Positions 1-7,723 of a stretch of 64,000 nucleotides of DNA are shown here, piece by piece (within the stretch, counting starts at the first letter, position 1; every line of letters begins with the position of its first letter). Source of the DNA: Gammaproteobacteria bacterium (GTDB lineage: Bacteria; Pseudomonadota; Gammaproteobacteria; UBA4575); contig JANQOB010000018.1 in the NCBI GenBank assembly GCA_028279275.1, positions 186,001-250,000 of the forward strand. The letters run 5' to 3'. A program made the position numbers and the translations under genes. Under the pieces are notes generated by a model, which saw only the letters and a program-made list of their open reading frames with translations, did not search any database and was not told the origin of the DNA.

Positions 1-1
1 T

Positions 2-724
2 AAAGTGGATAGCTCTTTGTTCAACACAGGCGATAGCATAAATAACCTGCTTAAGCTGGCTGAATACCAATTCGAGAATAAGCAACTCTCCACTCCACCG
101 GGTGATAATGCGTTAGAAACCTATCAAAAAATTCTGGAGCTAGAACCAAATAACCAAACGGCCATTGATGGTATTAAAAAAGTACATGGTAAGTATTTAA
201 GCTGGGCTAACTACTATTCGAAAAATAATGACACTGAACTCGCGAAGCAATTCTACAACAAAGCTTTGTCTATTGATCAAAATGATAAAATTGCGCTAGA
301 AGGTCTGCAAAATATTGAGCGTCAAAAAACAGCTCCTTTAAATTCTGATATCAGCTCCTCCACTCAAAATATTTTAAATGATAGCGCCCCTTCAGAAAGT
401 ATCGATCGTTTACTCGTGGACGCAAATGAAAAAATGTTGCAAATAGAATCTGATATTAAATCTGACCAACGCAATTTTAAAATTTACAAAGAGGCGCAAA
501 GTGCATATGAAAATATCTTGAAATCTCAACCGCAAAATCTCAGTGCGCAACAAGGTCTATCTTCGTTAATGGACTATTATGTAGACTGGGCAGAACTACA
601 AATTCAAAACCGAAATTATAATATTGCCATTTTTTTGTATGGCCAAGCATTGTCTATAGAACCAGATAATAACGAATTAACAGACCGAATAGATCAACTG
701 CGAAAATTTAAAAAACCCTTGTAA
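2..724 (+). CDS. TPR-repeat protein, 5' end outside window
   Basis: The frame is open to the left edge, so this is probably the C-terminal part of a longer protein; a GTG at 5 could be a start but has no visible ribosome binding site. Two blocks read as tetratricopeptide repeats: one around residues 39-105 with ALETYQKILELEPNN and AKQFYNKALSIDQND, and one around 165-230 with AYENILKSQPQN and AIFLYGQALSIEPDN. TPRs are protein-protein interaction scaffolds. The linker between the blocks is Ser/Asn-rich and low in complexity. No catalytic motif, membrane segment or secretion signal is visible in this part. It could be the tail of a kinase or peptidoglycan-associated TPR protein, but nothing here decides that. 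Confidence 0.75.
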   Translation, partial: KVDSSLFNTGDSINNLLKLAEYQFENKQLSTPPGDNALETYQKILELEPNNQTAIDGIKKVHGKYLSWANYYSKNNDTELAKQFYNKALSIDQNDKIALEGLQNIERQKTAPLNSDISSSTQNILNDSAPSESIDRLLVDANEKMLQIESDIKSDQRNFKIYKEAQSAYENILKSQPQNLSAQQGLSSLMDYYVDWAELQIQNRNYNIAIFLYGQALSIEPDNNELTDRIDQLRKFKKPL

Positions 725-811
725 ATAAAAATTTAAGATCTAATTAAATCTAAGTTATTCGAATTAAAGTCAATTTTTACAATCGATCTCAAACAAAAAT
801 TTACTTAATTG

Positions 812-1222
812 ATGGAAAACAATCAGTCAGATATTCTAGTCATTCAAGTCAATGGTAATCCCATTCTTGAGTACGACAGAAGTAAAGAACTTTCTGATGC
901 ACAACATCAATCTTTAAAACTCATGGAAGAAAAACTGAATCTAGGGTTAGAGCTTGGTGATCAACTAGTCAAGCATCCAAATTTAGAGCAAAAAATTCAG
1001 TTCGTAAGTGCAAACCTAGTATCAGCTTTGCTAAATGATGAAGAAACACTTGCTGCGGCAGCATGCGCTTATCTTGCGCATACCCTACCTGACTTAAAAC
1101 AGTTAAAAGCAATCGAACAAAATGGTGAAATCGGTATTGAGTTAATATTTGACCGTGAATTCCAAGCTGAAGAAAAATTAAATTTTATTCCTATTGATAA
1201 TTTTACATCTCGTTCTCATTGA
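812..1222 (+). CDS. Hypothetical protein, 136 aa
   Basis: I do not recognise a family. The ATG at 812 is preferred over an in-frame TTG one codon earlier; neither has a clear Shine-Dalgarno. The product is acidic and soluble, with no signal peptide or membrane segment. Around residues 78-92 is an alanine-rich helix (NDEETLAAAACAYLAHTLPDL). It lies 87 bp after the TPR gene on the same strand and could be co-transcribed with it. Codon use resembles the neighbours. A 760-bp non-coding stretch follows. Confidence 0.6.
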   Translation: MENNQSDILVIQVNGNPILEYDRSKELSDAQHQSLKLMEEKLNLGLELGDQLVKHPNLEQKIQFVSANLVSALLNDEETLAAAACAYLAHTLPDLKQLKAIEQNGEIGIELIFDREFQAEEKLNFIPIDNFTSRSH

Positions 1223-1615
1223 CCGTTCAAGGTGTTTGAAGTCTCACGTCATGCGAATCAAAAATATTGTAAATATTAAGACTTATAATTCGAGCTCAGT
1301 TACGGATTAGTATTACTGCGCCCACAACCAATATAAAAAGAGCAATGAGTAAATTTACAGACATCCTAGTTGTCCATTCACTGTTGTTGACTGACTTAAT
1401 ATATAAAAGCATACGGCTCAGGTGATGAAATTTCAGATCAGTACAGAAAGTTTACGGATAAACTACTCTAATCCTTCTCAAAATCTTGCAATTTAATAGG
1501 ATAAAATTTTCAAACTATTCACCGAACTCGCTCAGAATATGAGTGTTAGGTGGTGTTTCTCATCAGTCTAGTGAAATATTGATTTATCAATGGTTTACAG
1601 CTCTGTCTAGCATTT

Positions 1616-1633
1616 TGTTGCATATTTGCAACA
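1616..1633. promoter_or_regulatory. Operator-like palindrome TGTTGC-N6-GCAACA, copy 1
   Basis: The two half-sites TGTTGC (1616-1621) and GCAACA (1628-1633) are perfect inverted repeats around ATATTT. The symmetry extends one further base pair on each side (T...A). This size fits a dimeric helix-turn-helix regulator. The same half-sites with the same spacing recur at 1701. The binding factor is unknown. Confidence 0.55.
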
Positions 1634-1700
1634 ATTTTTACGGCTTTAAATTTCGTTTATTTCAACTTTATCACTCAAAAGCAGCCAGTTATTTTAGCAA

Positions 1701-1718
1701 TGTTGCTTAATTGCAACA
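1701..1718. promoter_or_regulatory. Operator-like palindrome TGTTGC-N6-GCAACA, copy 2
   Basis: The half-sites TGTTGC (1701-1706) and GCAACA (1713-1718) flank TTAATT. Arms and spacing are identical to the copy at 1616, with 85 bp centre to centre, close to eight helical turns. A TTGACT that could be a -35 element begins at 1727, just downstream, but no good -10 element was found at the right distance. Confidence 0.55.
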
Positions 1719-1766
1719 CTTTTTCATTGACTTGATTCTCATCAGAAGGCAATCTGTCGCACAAAT

Positions 1767-1780
1767 ACAACGTTTGTTGT
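1767..1780. promoter_or_regulatory. Palindrome ACAAC-GTTT-GTTGT
   Basis: This has five-base arms around a four-base centre, placed between the second TGTTGC operator and the porin leader. It shares the GTTG core but the half-sites are everted relative to the operators. It may be a third weaker site or chance. Confidence 0.25.
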
Positions 1781-1866
1781 GTTTAATCTGTGTGGGTTGT
1801 TGTAAGGATACATCGACCCATTTCAGATTGAGATTTGTCGTTCAGAGGGAGGGAAGCACCCTAAAG

Positions 1867-1960
1867 CTTAGTTAAAAGACTAAGGTTGTTACCAAATTTA
1901 TGGCGAATCTCTTTTAGGAAAATTACTCGAGTATTTTTCTTTTTATCTTTTAACCTTAGT
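1867..1960 (+). promoter_or_regulatory. Candidate structured 5' leader of the porin mRNA
   Basis: Three inverted repeats overlap. CTTAGT (1867-1872) pairs with ACTAAG (1879-1884). The same segment extended, ACTAAGGTT (1879-1887), also pairs perfectly with AACCTTAGT (1952-1960), which ends four bases before the purine-rich ribosome binding site. The two pairings exclude each other. Between them, 1918-1939 forms a terminator-like stem followed by a T-rich run. This is the layout of an attenuator or riboswitch-like switch. No known riboswitch consensus was recognised. Confidence 0.4.
1918..1951 (+). terminator. Terminator-like hairpin inside the porin leader
   Basis: GAAAATTACTC (1918-1928) is complementary to GAGTATTTTTC (1929-1939) except for one T-T mismatch; the core TACTCGAGTA is a perfect palindrome. 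It is followed by a T-rich run at 1940-1951. The stem is AT-rich and the loop has to open the CG centre, so as a terminator it would be moderate, which suits conditional attenuation. Confidence 0.4.
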
Positions 1961-1980
1961 TAACGAAGAGGAGTATCTTC

Positions 1981-3360
1981 ATGAAAACTAAACTTATCGG
2001 AGCTGCTGCTGCACTTGCGCTTGCGGTGACGCCTTTAGCGTCAATCGCCGGTGGTGTTGGTGGCGGTAACGCTAATTCAAACTGGACGATCTATGGATGG
2101 CAAAACTATTCATGGAACTTCATTGAAGTAGATCCAGAGTCTGGTTCTTCACGTGACTTCGATCGTATCGATGGCAACGCTGCGAATATTGGTTTTGCGG
2201 CAAGTATCGATACCGGTGTGTCAGTGGGTGGCCAAGCGGTAAAAGCAAATGTTCAATGTGAGCAATTTACTTTTTACAATCAACTCGCTGGTGGTTCTGG
2301 CTGGTGTAATCGTAACTCTAAATTAAGCCTTTCTGGTGTTTGGGGTGAAATAGGTGTTGCAATCTGGCTATTACCTTTCAACGAAATGGTCGCTCAATGG
2401 GTGGACCCTTTCTATGATGCGGGTCTGGACTCTCACACTTCAATCATGGGAACCCATGGTTTGACATCAAACTTCTTCAACGGTGGTACATTTGATGACA
2501 CTACACTAGGTGGTGACTTTGATTATTCCAACTATGCTGTATATGAAACCAGCTTCAACCGTCGTCAAGAAAACTTGATTCACTGGTGGAGCCCTAACTG
2601 GAACGGTTTCAATGCACGCTTTGCCATCACTGCTGGTACTCGTGATGAAACTGCAGGTCCTGACGGCGACCTTGACCCACAAATCATCTCTACAGGTGTG
2701 ACTTACACCACGGATATTGGTGACAATAACCTTTGGTTAGCCCTTACATATGAAGAGCATGACGAGTGGACTGCTGAAGCAAACAACCGTACGGCAGCTT
2801 TTGTTTCAGATCCAACAGCTGGCGGTGGTACAGGTACTGATGCGAGAGAGCCTGGCGGTCAATTACCTGGAGCACCTGATGACGGTACTGGTCGTTGTTC
2901 TGATTCAGATGATGATGCATGGCGTGTAGCGGGTCGATGGATTCAATCTTGGGGTAATGGACATTCCACAACAATCTCAGCAATGTATGAGGAATTGTCT
3001 TGGGAAACAGATTGTGACTTCGAAACTGTATTTGAAGACTTAGAAGTGGATCACTGGATGATTTCTGGTAAGCACAACTTCCCAGGTCCTCTAGATATTC
3101 GTTTCTCTTACATGGATGCAGATGAGTATGACTGTGGTGCTGGAGCAACAGCTTGTGTTGAAGACGACACAGATGCAATAGCATTTAACATTGGTCTTTT
3201 CTACACAATGCCTGCAGGTACTGAGCTTCGTCTAGTTTATTCAGAAGTAGACAACGAAGATAATGCTACCTATGACTTTGGTATCAACGGTGCTGGTGGC
3301 ACAGGCGGCGGCGGTGCTGATGTTGAAGCCATTGGTATTGGTATGGTTCAGTGGTTCTAA
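1981..3360 (+). CDS. Outer-membrane porin
   Basis: The 459-aa product starts with a signal peptide (MKTKLIGAAAALALAVTPLA..., cleavage near residues 23-24) and ends in GMVQWF. The aromatic C-terminus is the usual signal for insertion by the BAM complex. Alternating short strands rich in Trp, Tyr and Gly (WTIYGWQNYSW, FNARFAITAG, NNLWLALTYEEH, LDIRFSYMDA) and Gly/Asp-rich loops fit a trimeric general porin (Gram_neg_porin/Porin_4 type). The mature protein is strongly acidic. Six cysteines fall in three close sets (near residues 92 and 108, 306 and 343, 379 and 386), suggesting loop disulfides. AGGAG at 1969-1973 sets the start. It is monocistronic: long regulated leader upstream, strong terminator downstream. 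The substrate cannot be told. Confidence 0.85.
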   Translation: MKTKLIGAAAALALAVTPLASIAGGVGGGNANSNWTIYGWQNYSWNFIEVDPESGSSRDFDRIDGNAANIGFAASIDTGVSVGGQAVKANVQCEQFTFYNQLAGGSGWCNRNSKLSLSGVWGEIGVAIWLLPFNEMVAQWVDPFYDAGLDSHTSIMGTHGLTSNFFNGGTFDDTTLGGDFDYSNYAVYETSFNRRQENLIHWWSPNWNGFNARFAITAGTRDETAGPDGDLDPQIISTGVTYTTDIGDNNLWLALTYEEHDEWTAEANNRTAAFVSDPTAGGGTGTDAREPGGQLPGAPDDGTGRCSDSDDDAWRVAGRWIQSWGNGHSTTISAMYEELSWETDCDFETVFEDLEVDHWMISGKHNFPGPLDIRFSYMDADEYDCGAGATACVEDDTDAIAFNIGLFYTMPAGTELRLVYSEVDNEDNATYDFGINGAGGTGGGGADVEAIGIGMVQWF

Positions 3361-3387
3361 TCTAACTTAGAAACACAAACCTTATTA

Positions 3388-3417
3388 AAATAGGCGTCTT
3401 CGGACGCCTATTTTTTT
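3388..3417 (+). terminator. Intrinsic terminator of the porin gene
   Basis: A perfect 11-bp stem (3388-3398 with 3403-3413) closes a C-TTCG-G tetraloop, an exceptionally stable loop, and is followed by a run of T. It lies 27 bp after the porin stop codon. Confidence 0.93.
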
Positions 3418-3523
3418 GCCCTGTCAATTAGTAGATTTTCGATATTTGAACTATCTTCGTTGGTAGGCTCTCAAAATATCGATTACACTGTTTTGCCTAT
3501 TTCTTATTAAATAAATTTCACAG

Positions 3524-4306
3524 ATGTTATTTAAATATACTTCATTTATTGCAGTTTTCTATTTTTGTCTAACTCAAACACTTTATGCTGACTGTACCCG
3601 TGAAGATGTTCAGTTCTACCTTGATAAAGGATTTACTCAAGATCAAATTACGCAACTTTGTTCAGCAAGCGCCGGTGGAAATAGTGAATCGGTTCCCGAT
3701 TACACGCCTTACCAACAAAAGGTGATTATTTATAAAGAAGGGGGTGAAGCTCCTGGCATAAAAGACGGCCTTACAAAAGAGGAGCGTGAGGCGGTGAGTA
3801 CGATCAAAGCCGGGGGAGAAATTACCAGGCTGAAAGTGACGCCTGAGACTATCAGTTACGAGGCACGCACCTGCGTTACTTCTGCGAATAGCCCAGAGTT
3901 TGACCAGCGTTTTAAAGATTGTGTAGATGTTGATTTTACTGTTCAAAGAAAAAATTTAGTCGTATCTTCCTCAGGTAAAAAACTTTTACTATTTGGAAAT
4001 CATTATGTGTTACTCGAGGGTGATATCGATGCTAAACCAAAACGCAGTTGGGACTCCTATCCGATCACTGTCAGAAGATCATTACAACGAAACTTTGAAT
4101 GGAAAGAAAATGGGGAAAAAACCGCTTTTCCTGTAAATACTGATTATTCCGTAGCAAGAATAGTAAATGCCTTTCGTACTCTAGCTGATACCTATGCAGG
4201 AGATAGTGAGGAAAATCAGATTGCTGAAGCTACTAGCGTTGAGAGCGTCGATGAAGAAGTAACTGAGCCTAAGAAAAAGAAACGTTGGTGGAATCCATTT
4301 GATTGA
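3524..4306 (+). CDS. Unknown secreted protein with Cys-pair N-terminal motif
   Basis: This 260-aa protein has an N-terminal signal (hydrophobic residues about 6-20, then LYADC). The mature N-terminus is a short motif with two cysteines, DCTREDVQFYLDKGFTQDQI followed by TQLC, which looks like a small helical module. A second region (about 95-220) has two more cysteines (RTCVTSAN, FKDCVDVD) and ends in a helical stretch. The C-terminus is KKKKRWWNPFD. I do not recognise a named family. It is probably periplasmic or outer-membrane associated. It converges on gpmI with only 9 bp between stop codons and no visible terminator. Confidence 0.7.
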   Translation: MLFKYTSFIAVFYFCLTQTLYADCTREDVQFYLDKGFTQDQITQLCSASAGGNSESVPDYTPYQQKVIIYKEGGEAPGIKDGLTKEEREAVSTIKAGGEITRLKVTPETISYEARTCVTSANSPEFDQRFKDCVDVDFTVQRKNLVVSSSGKKLLLFGNHYVLLEGDIDAKPKRSWDSYPITVRRSLQRNFEWKENGEKTAFPVNTDYSVARIVNAFRTLADTYAGDSEENQIAEATSVESVDEEVTEPKKKKRWWNPFD

Positions 4307-4315
4307 TAGTTATAG

Positions 4316-5860
4316 TTAACCCCCATTTTGGTGAATCAATAATGACTCCCCAGTCATCGCTTTAGGTTGATCAATTCCCATTAATTCTAATAGCGTTGGT
4401 GCGACTGCACTCAATCCTTGTCCATTGGCAAGATCCCAAGCGTCATTATCAATGACTAAACAAGGCACGGGATAAGTAGTATGTTGTGTGTGGGGTTCTT
4501 TCGTACGCGGGTCTACCATTTCATCACAGTTGCCATGGTCAGAAGTTAGAATTACTGAAACTCCTTGTTCTTTTGCCGCATCCAGAACACGGCCCACATG
4601 TTCATCAAGCGCTTCGATTGCGGCAATGATTGCCTCTTTTTTTGCAGTGTGGCCTACCATATCTGCATTGGCAAAATTTGTAATGATTAAAGCATAGGTT
4701 TCATTATTAATGGCTTTAATGGTTTCGTCTGCAACTTCTTCGGCACTCATTTCAGGTTGTAGATCATAGGTATCGACCTTTGGAGACGATACCATTTTAC
4801 GGTCTTCGCCTTCATACGCATCTTCTTGGCCACCATTTAAGAAATAAGTGACATGAGGATACTTTTCAGTTTCTGCACAGTGAAACTGGAATAAACCGTG
4901 TTTGGATACTATTTCTGCTAAATTGGTCTCAGGTTTACGTGTCGCAAATATAACGGGTCCTAAGTACTCCTTACTATACTTAGTCATTTTTGTAAGTTTA
5001 ATGGGTTCAAAATCAGGACCACGATCAAATGCTGAAAAATCATGTTTGGCGAGCGCTTTGCTTAATTGCCGTGGACGATCATTCCTGAAATTTGTAAAAA
5101 TTACTTCGGAATCTGCTGTCATTGGCACTGCGTTACCTAATACGGAAGGCGTAATAAATTCATCCGTTTCACTCCGCTTATAGGCCTTATCAATTGCATC
5201 CATCGCATTTTTACATTTCTCACCTTTTAGTCGCACCAGGGCTTCCCATGCTTTAATGGTTCTCTCCCAACGACGATCTCTATCCATTGCATAATATCGA
5301 CCCATCAACGTTGCAATCGAACCGTTAACTTCATTGAGCACGCTATTGATTTGTTCGATATATTTTTTAGCACTTTTGGGGGGCGTATCTCTGCCATCCG
5401 TAATTGCATGCAAAACAGGGCGTACTTGCACTTCATGACAAAGTTTCATTAAAGCAATGATATGATTGATATGAGAGTGGACACCCCCATCAGACACCAA
5501 GCCTATAATATGAATATAGCCTTCTTTTTTCTTAGCGTTCTCTAATGCTCTCCTAAGAGGAGACATTTCAAAAAAGCTGCCATCTGCAATGGCATCATTT
5601 ATACGGATTAAATCTTGTTTAATGATCGTGCCGCACCCTATAGTCATATGGCCCACTTCTGAATTGCCCATTTGCCCTGGAGGCAAACCTACCGCTTCAC
5701 CAGAGGCCTCCAATACGGTATGAGGATATTGAGAGAAGTATTCATCAAGCCTTGGGGTACGAGCCTGTAATACAGCATTATTTGCTTTACTTGGGTTGAT
5801 GCCAAAACCATCTAGAATTAATAGCATGGCTCGATTACGGATATTTGCTTGTTTACCCAC
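4316..5860 (-). CDS. gpmI: 2,3-bisphosphoglycerate-independent phosphoglycerate mutase
   Basis: Interconverts 3- and 2-phosphoglycerate in glycolysis and gluconeogenesis, using Mn2+ and a phosphoserine intermediate. The 514-aa length is normal. The phosphatase-like metal site shows in LILDGFG (14-20), the nucleophile Ser67 sits in MGNSEVGH, and the second metal cluster in TSDHGNCDEM and PHTQHTT near the C-terminus. The frame opens with a GTG at 5860; an ATG 12 codons later (MLLILDGFG) would still keep the domain, and neither has a clear ribosome binding site. It follows tatC on the same strand after 32 bp and is probably the last gene of the his-tat run. Confidence 0.95.
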   Translation of the reverse strand: MGKQANIRNRAMLLILDGFGINPSKANNAVLQARTPRLDEYFSQYPHTVLEASGEAVGLPPGQMGNSEVGHMTIGCGTIIKQDLIRINDAIADGSFFEMSPLRRALENAKKKEGYIHIIGLVSDGGVHSHINHIIALMKLCHEVQVRPVLHAITDGRDTPPKSAKKYIEQINSVLNEVNGSIATLMGRYYAMDRDRRWERTIKAWEALVRLKGEKCKNAMDAIDKAYKRSETDEFITPSVLGNAVPMTADSEVIFTNFRNDRPRQLSKALAKHDFSAFDRGPDFEPIKLTKMTKYSKEYLGPVIFATRKPETNLAEIVSKHGLFQFHCAETEKYPHVTYFLNGGQEDAYEGEDRKMVSSPKVDTYDLQPEMSAEEVADETIKAINNETYALIITNFANADMVGHTAKKEAIIAAIEALDEHVGRVLDAAKEQGVSVILTSDHGNCDEMVDPRTKEPHTQHTTYPVPCLVIDNDAWDLANGQGLSAVAPTLLELMGIDQPKAMTGESLLIHQNGG

Positions 5861-5892
5861 AATAATAAATTAAGTATTAGAATTATTTTTAG

Positions 5893-6756
5893 CTAAGAAG
5901 ATTTGATATCGGGATCATCCAATAATTCATTTTCGTCAATTTCCATTTCCTCTTCAGTCCCTGATTTGAATCGCGGTTCTTCACTTTTTTGAATAGCAAT
6001 TCCATTCGACTTGTTATTATTAATCATCACGCGTGATAAAACTAAACCTAGTTCAAATAAAAGCCATACCGGTATCGCAAGTAAAAATTGCGAAATCACA
6101 TCTGGAGGTGTAAGTAGCATACCAACTACGAATGCTCCTACAATTACGTAAGGACGTTTCGAAGCAAGCTTTTCAGCAGAAGTCATGCCTAGTCTTACTA
6201 AAACAAATGTAATTATCGGTACTTCAAATGCCACACCAAACGCAATGAAGATTTTTAATACGAAATCTAAATAGCGTCCAATGTCAGTCATAACCGTTAC
6301 ACCATCAGGAGCCACTTTTGTAAAAAAGGCAAACATCAAGGGAAACACCACAAAGTAGGCAAATGCCATACCTACATAAAAAAGTATCGAACTGGATACT
6401 ATTATTGGGAAAGCTAGGCGTTTTTCGTGACTGTAAAGACCGGGGGCTATGAAAGCCCAAACATGAAATAGAATCAGAGGTATAGATAAAACTATGCTAA
6501 GTACAAAAACAAATTTAAAAGGTGTCAAAAAGGGTGAGGCAACATCAATAGCTACCATTGAACTGCCTTCTGGCATATGTACCATCAGGGGCCCGGCTAA
6601 ATACTCATATAATTCGTTAGCAAAAGGAAATAAACATAAAAAAACCAACATGACGCTACCGACAATCCAGAGTAAACGACTACGCAACTCATATAAATGA
6701 GTAAGTAACGTTTCTTGTTTAAGCTCAGTTTTTTTTGAGTCTTCAGTCGACTTCAT
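5893..6756 (-). CDS. tatC: Twin-arginine translocase subunit TatC
   Basis: Receptor subunit of the Tat system that exports folded proteins. The 287 residues contain six hydrophobic segments. Family landmarks are the cytoplasmic N-terminal LTHLYELRSRL, the conserved FKFVFVLSI region after the first periplasmic loop, and the PPDVISQ segment before the last membrane pair. The C-terminus is extended and acidic (EEEMEIDENELLDDPDIKSS), about 40 residues past the last helix. It overlaps tatB by 14 bp, so translation is likely coupled. The gene order tatA-tatB-tatC is standard. Confidence 0.97.
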   Translation of the reverse strand: MKSTEDSKKTELKQETLLTHLYELRSRLLWIVGSVMLVFLCLFPFANELYEYLAGPLMVHMPEGSSMVAIDVASPFLTPFKFVFVLSIVLSIPLILFHVWAFIAPGLYSHEKRLAFPIIVSSSILFYVGMAFAYFVVFPLMFAFFTKVAPDGVTVMTDIGRYLDFVLKIFIAFGVAFEVPIITFVLVRLGMTSAEKLASKRPYVIVGAFVVGMLLTPPDVISQFLLAIPVWLLFELGLVLSRVMINNNKSNGIAIQKSEEPRFKSGTEEEMEIDENELLDDPDIKSS

Positions 6757-7147
6757 TCTTTTGTGATGATTTAGCTTCAGTATTTAAGGATAGTTCCTGC
6801 TGTGTATCCAACTCAGAAGTCTTTTTATTAGCTTCTATATGTTTTTCAACCGCTTCTATTAATTCACGATCACCTTCTTCATCGAAACTTTTTTCAATAT
6901 CAGATTGAGTATCTTTAAGCATCTCTTTAAGTTCACCGATTTCATTTTGCTGTTTTTCCAGAATTTCTTTTAATTCTGCAGCCTTGATTTCGGATTCAAT
7001 ATCAGCGCGAACCCCATCTATCATGCGTTTCGCTTTGCCCACCCATTTTCCTATTTGACCCGCCAATGCTGGTAAGCGTTCAGGGCCTACTACCAATAGT
7101 GCAATTACCATCACTATGGTGAGTTCCCAAAATCCAAAATCAAACAT
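6743..7147 (-). CDS. tatB: Sec-independent translocase protein TatB
   Basis: This 134-aa protein works with TatC in recognising twin-arginine signal peptides. It has the TatB arrangement: short N-terminal membrane helix (FWELTIVMVIALLVVGPERLP), where the Glu before the helix and the GPERLP hinge are diagnostic, followed by an amphipathic helix and a long charged coiled-coil-like tail. It lies between tatA and tatC, with a 23-bp gap to tatA and a 14-bp overlap with tatC. Confidence 0.95.
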   Translation of the reverse strand: MFDFGFWELTIVMVIALLVVGPERLPALAGQIGKWVGKAKRMIDGVRADIESEIKAAELKEILEKQQNEIGELKEMLKDTQSDIEKSFDEEGDRELIEAVEKHIEANKKTSELDTQQELSLNTEAKSSQKNEVD

Positions 7148-7170
7148 TCTAAATTATGGTTAAAATAAAC

Positions 7171-7359
7171 TTATTCTTTAGGTGGATTCTCTTTCGATTC
7201 AGAATCAGCATCATCTGCAGATTCTTCATCTTTCATAGACTTCTTGAAATTTTTAACCGCGCCACCGATATCACCGCCCATACTGCGTAATTTTTTTGTG
7301 CCAAAAATTAAAACTACGATGACCAGTATGATTAGTAACTGCCAAGGGCTAATTCCCAT
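7171..7359 (-). CDS. tatA: Sec-independent translocase protein TatA
   Basis: Pore-forming small subunit of the Tat system. The 62-aa product has one membrane helix ([19 protein letters not shown]), the FGTKKLR hinge and an amphipathic helix ([15 protein letters not shown]), then an acidic tail. I place the start at the ATG at 7359: AGGAG lies 8 bases upstream. The longer frame begins at a GTG at 7368 directly abutting that AGGAG, which is too close. The protein then begins MGISPWQ, as is usual for TatA. Confidence 0.95.
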   Translation of the reverse strand: MGISPWQLLIILVIVVLIFGTKKLRSMGGDIGGAVKNFKKSMKDEESADDADSESKENPPKE

Positions 7360-7401
7360 AACGTACACTCCTATTCATATCATTTAATAATTTATAATTC
7401 T

Positions 7402-7722
7402 TTACTTTCGTTGTGCCTTTTCTACCAAACCTGAAATACCAAAGCGATTATCTAATTCTGTTAATATGTTTTCATAGCTGAGATTTTTTTCTGCTAACAA
7501 AACCATGCAATGAAACCATAAATCTGCTACCTCATGTATTAAATGCTCCGTATTTTTTTCTCTTGCAGCCTCAACAACTTCTAATGTTTCTTCATTTATT
7601 TTATCGAGTATTTTTTCTAAACCCGATTCGTATAAACTTGCCACATAAGACTCTCTCGCATTTGCCGTTTTACGCTGTTCAAGAATCTCGGTTAACTGTT
7701 GTAATGTTGCTTGGCTGTTCAT
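7402..7722 (-). CDS. hisE: Phosphoribosyl-ATP pyrophosphatase
   Basis: Second step of histidine synthesis: hydrolyses PR-ATP to PR-AMP. The 106-aa product has the all-alpha MazG-like fold with the metal-binding pattern EETLEVVEAA...HEVADLWFH. It is the free-standing form, not fused to HisI, and no hisI is present anywhere in the window. It starts 1 bp after hisF ends and precedes tatA, an arrangement related to the hisI-hisE-tatABC order of Pseudomonas. Confidence 0.95.
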   Translation of the reverse strand: MNSQATLQQLTEILEQRKTANARESYVASLYESGLEKILDKINEETLEVVEAAREKNTEHLIHEVADLWFHCMVLLAEKNLSYENILTELDNRFGISGLVEKAQRK

Positions 7723-7723
7723 G

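Larger units (their letters stand above)
1223..1980. other. Long non-coding region upstream of the porin gene
   Basis: There are 758 bases without a credible gene. The first 380 bases are AT-rich and show nothing I can name. The second half is dense with symmetrical elements: two TGTTGC-N6-GCAACA palindromes, an ACAAC-GTTT-GTTGT palindrome, and a leader of about 100 bases with overlapping inverted repeats and a terminator-like stem. This suggests a strongly regulated promoter and leader for the porin gene. Confidence 0.7.

Noticed and set aside
1345-1425. 26-codon frame MSKFTDILVVHS... in the long spacer
   Set aside because: No ribosome binding site, no visible coding bias, and it lies in an AT-rich region where such frames are expected by chance.
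2744-3184. 146-codon open frame on the minus strand inside the porin gene
   Set aside because: It is a shadow of the porin coding sequence; it has no plausible start site and its His/Leu-rich composition comes from the reverse of Asp/Glu codons.
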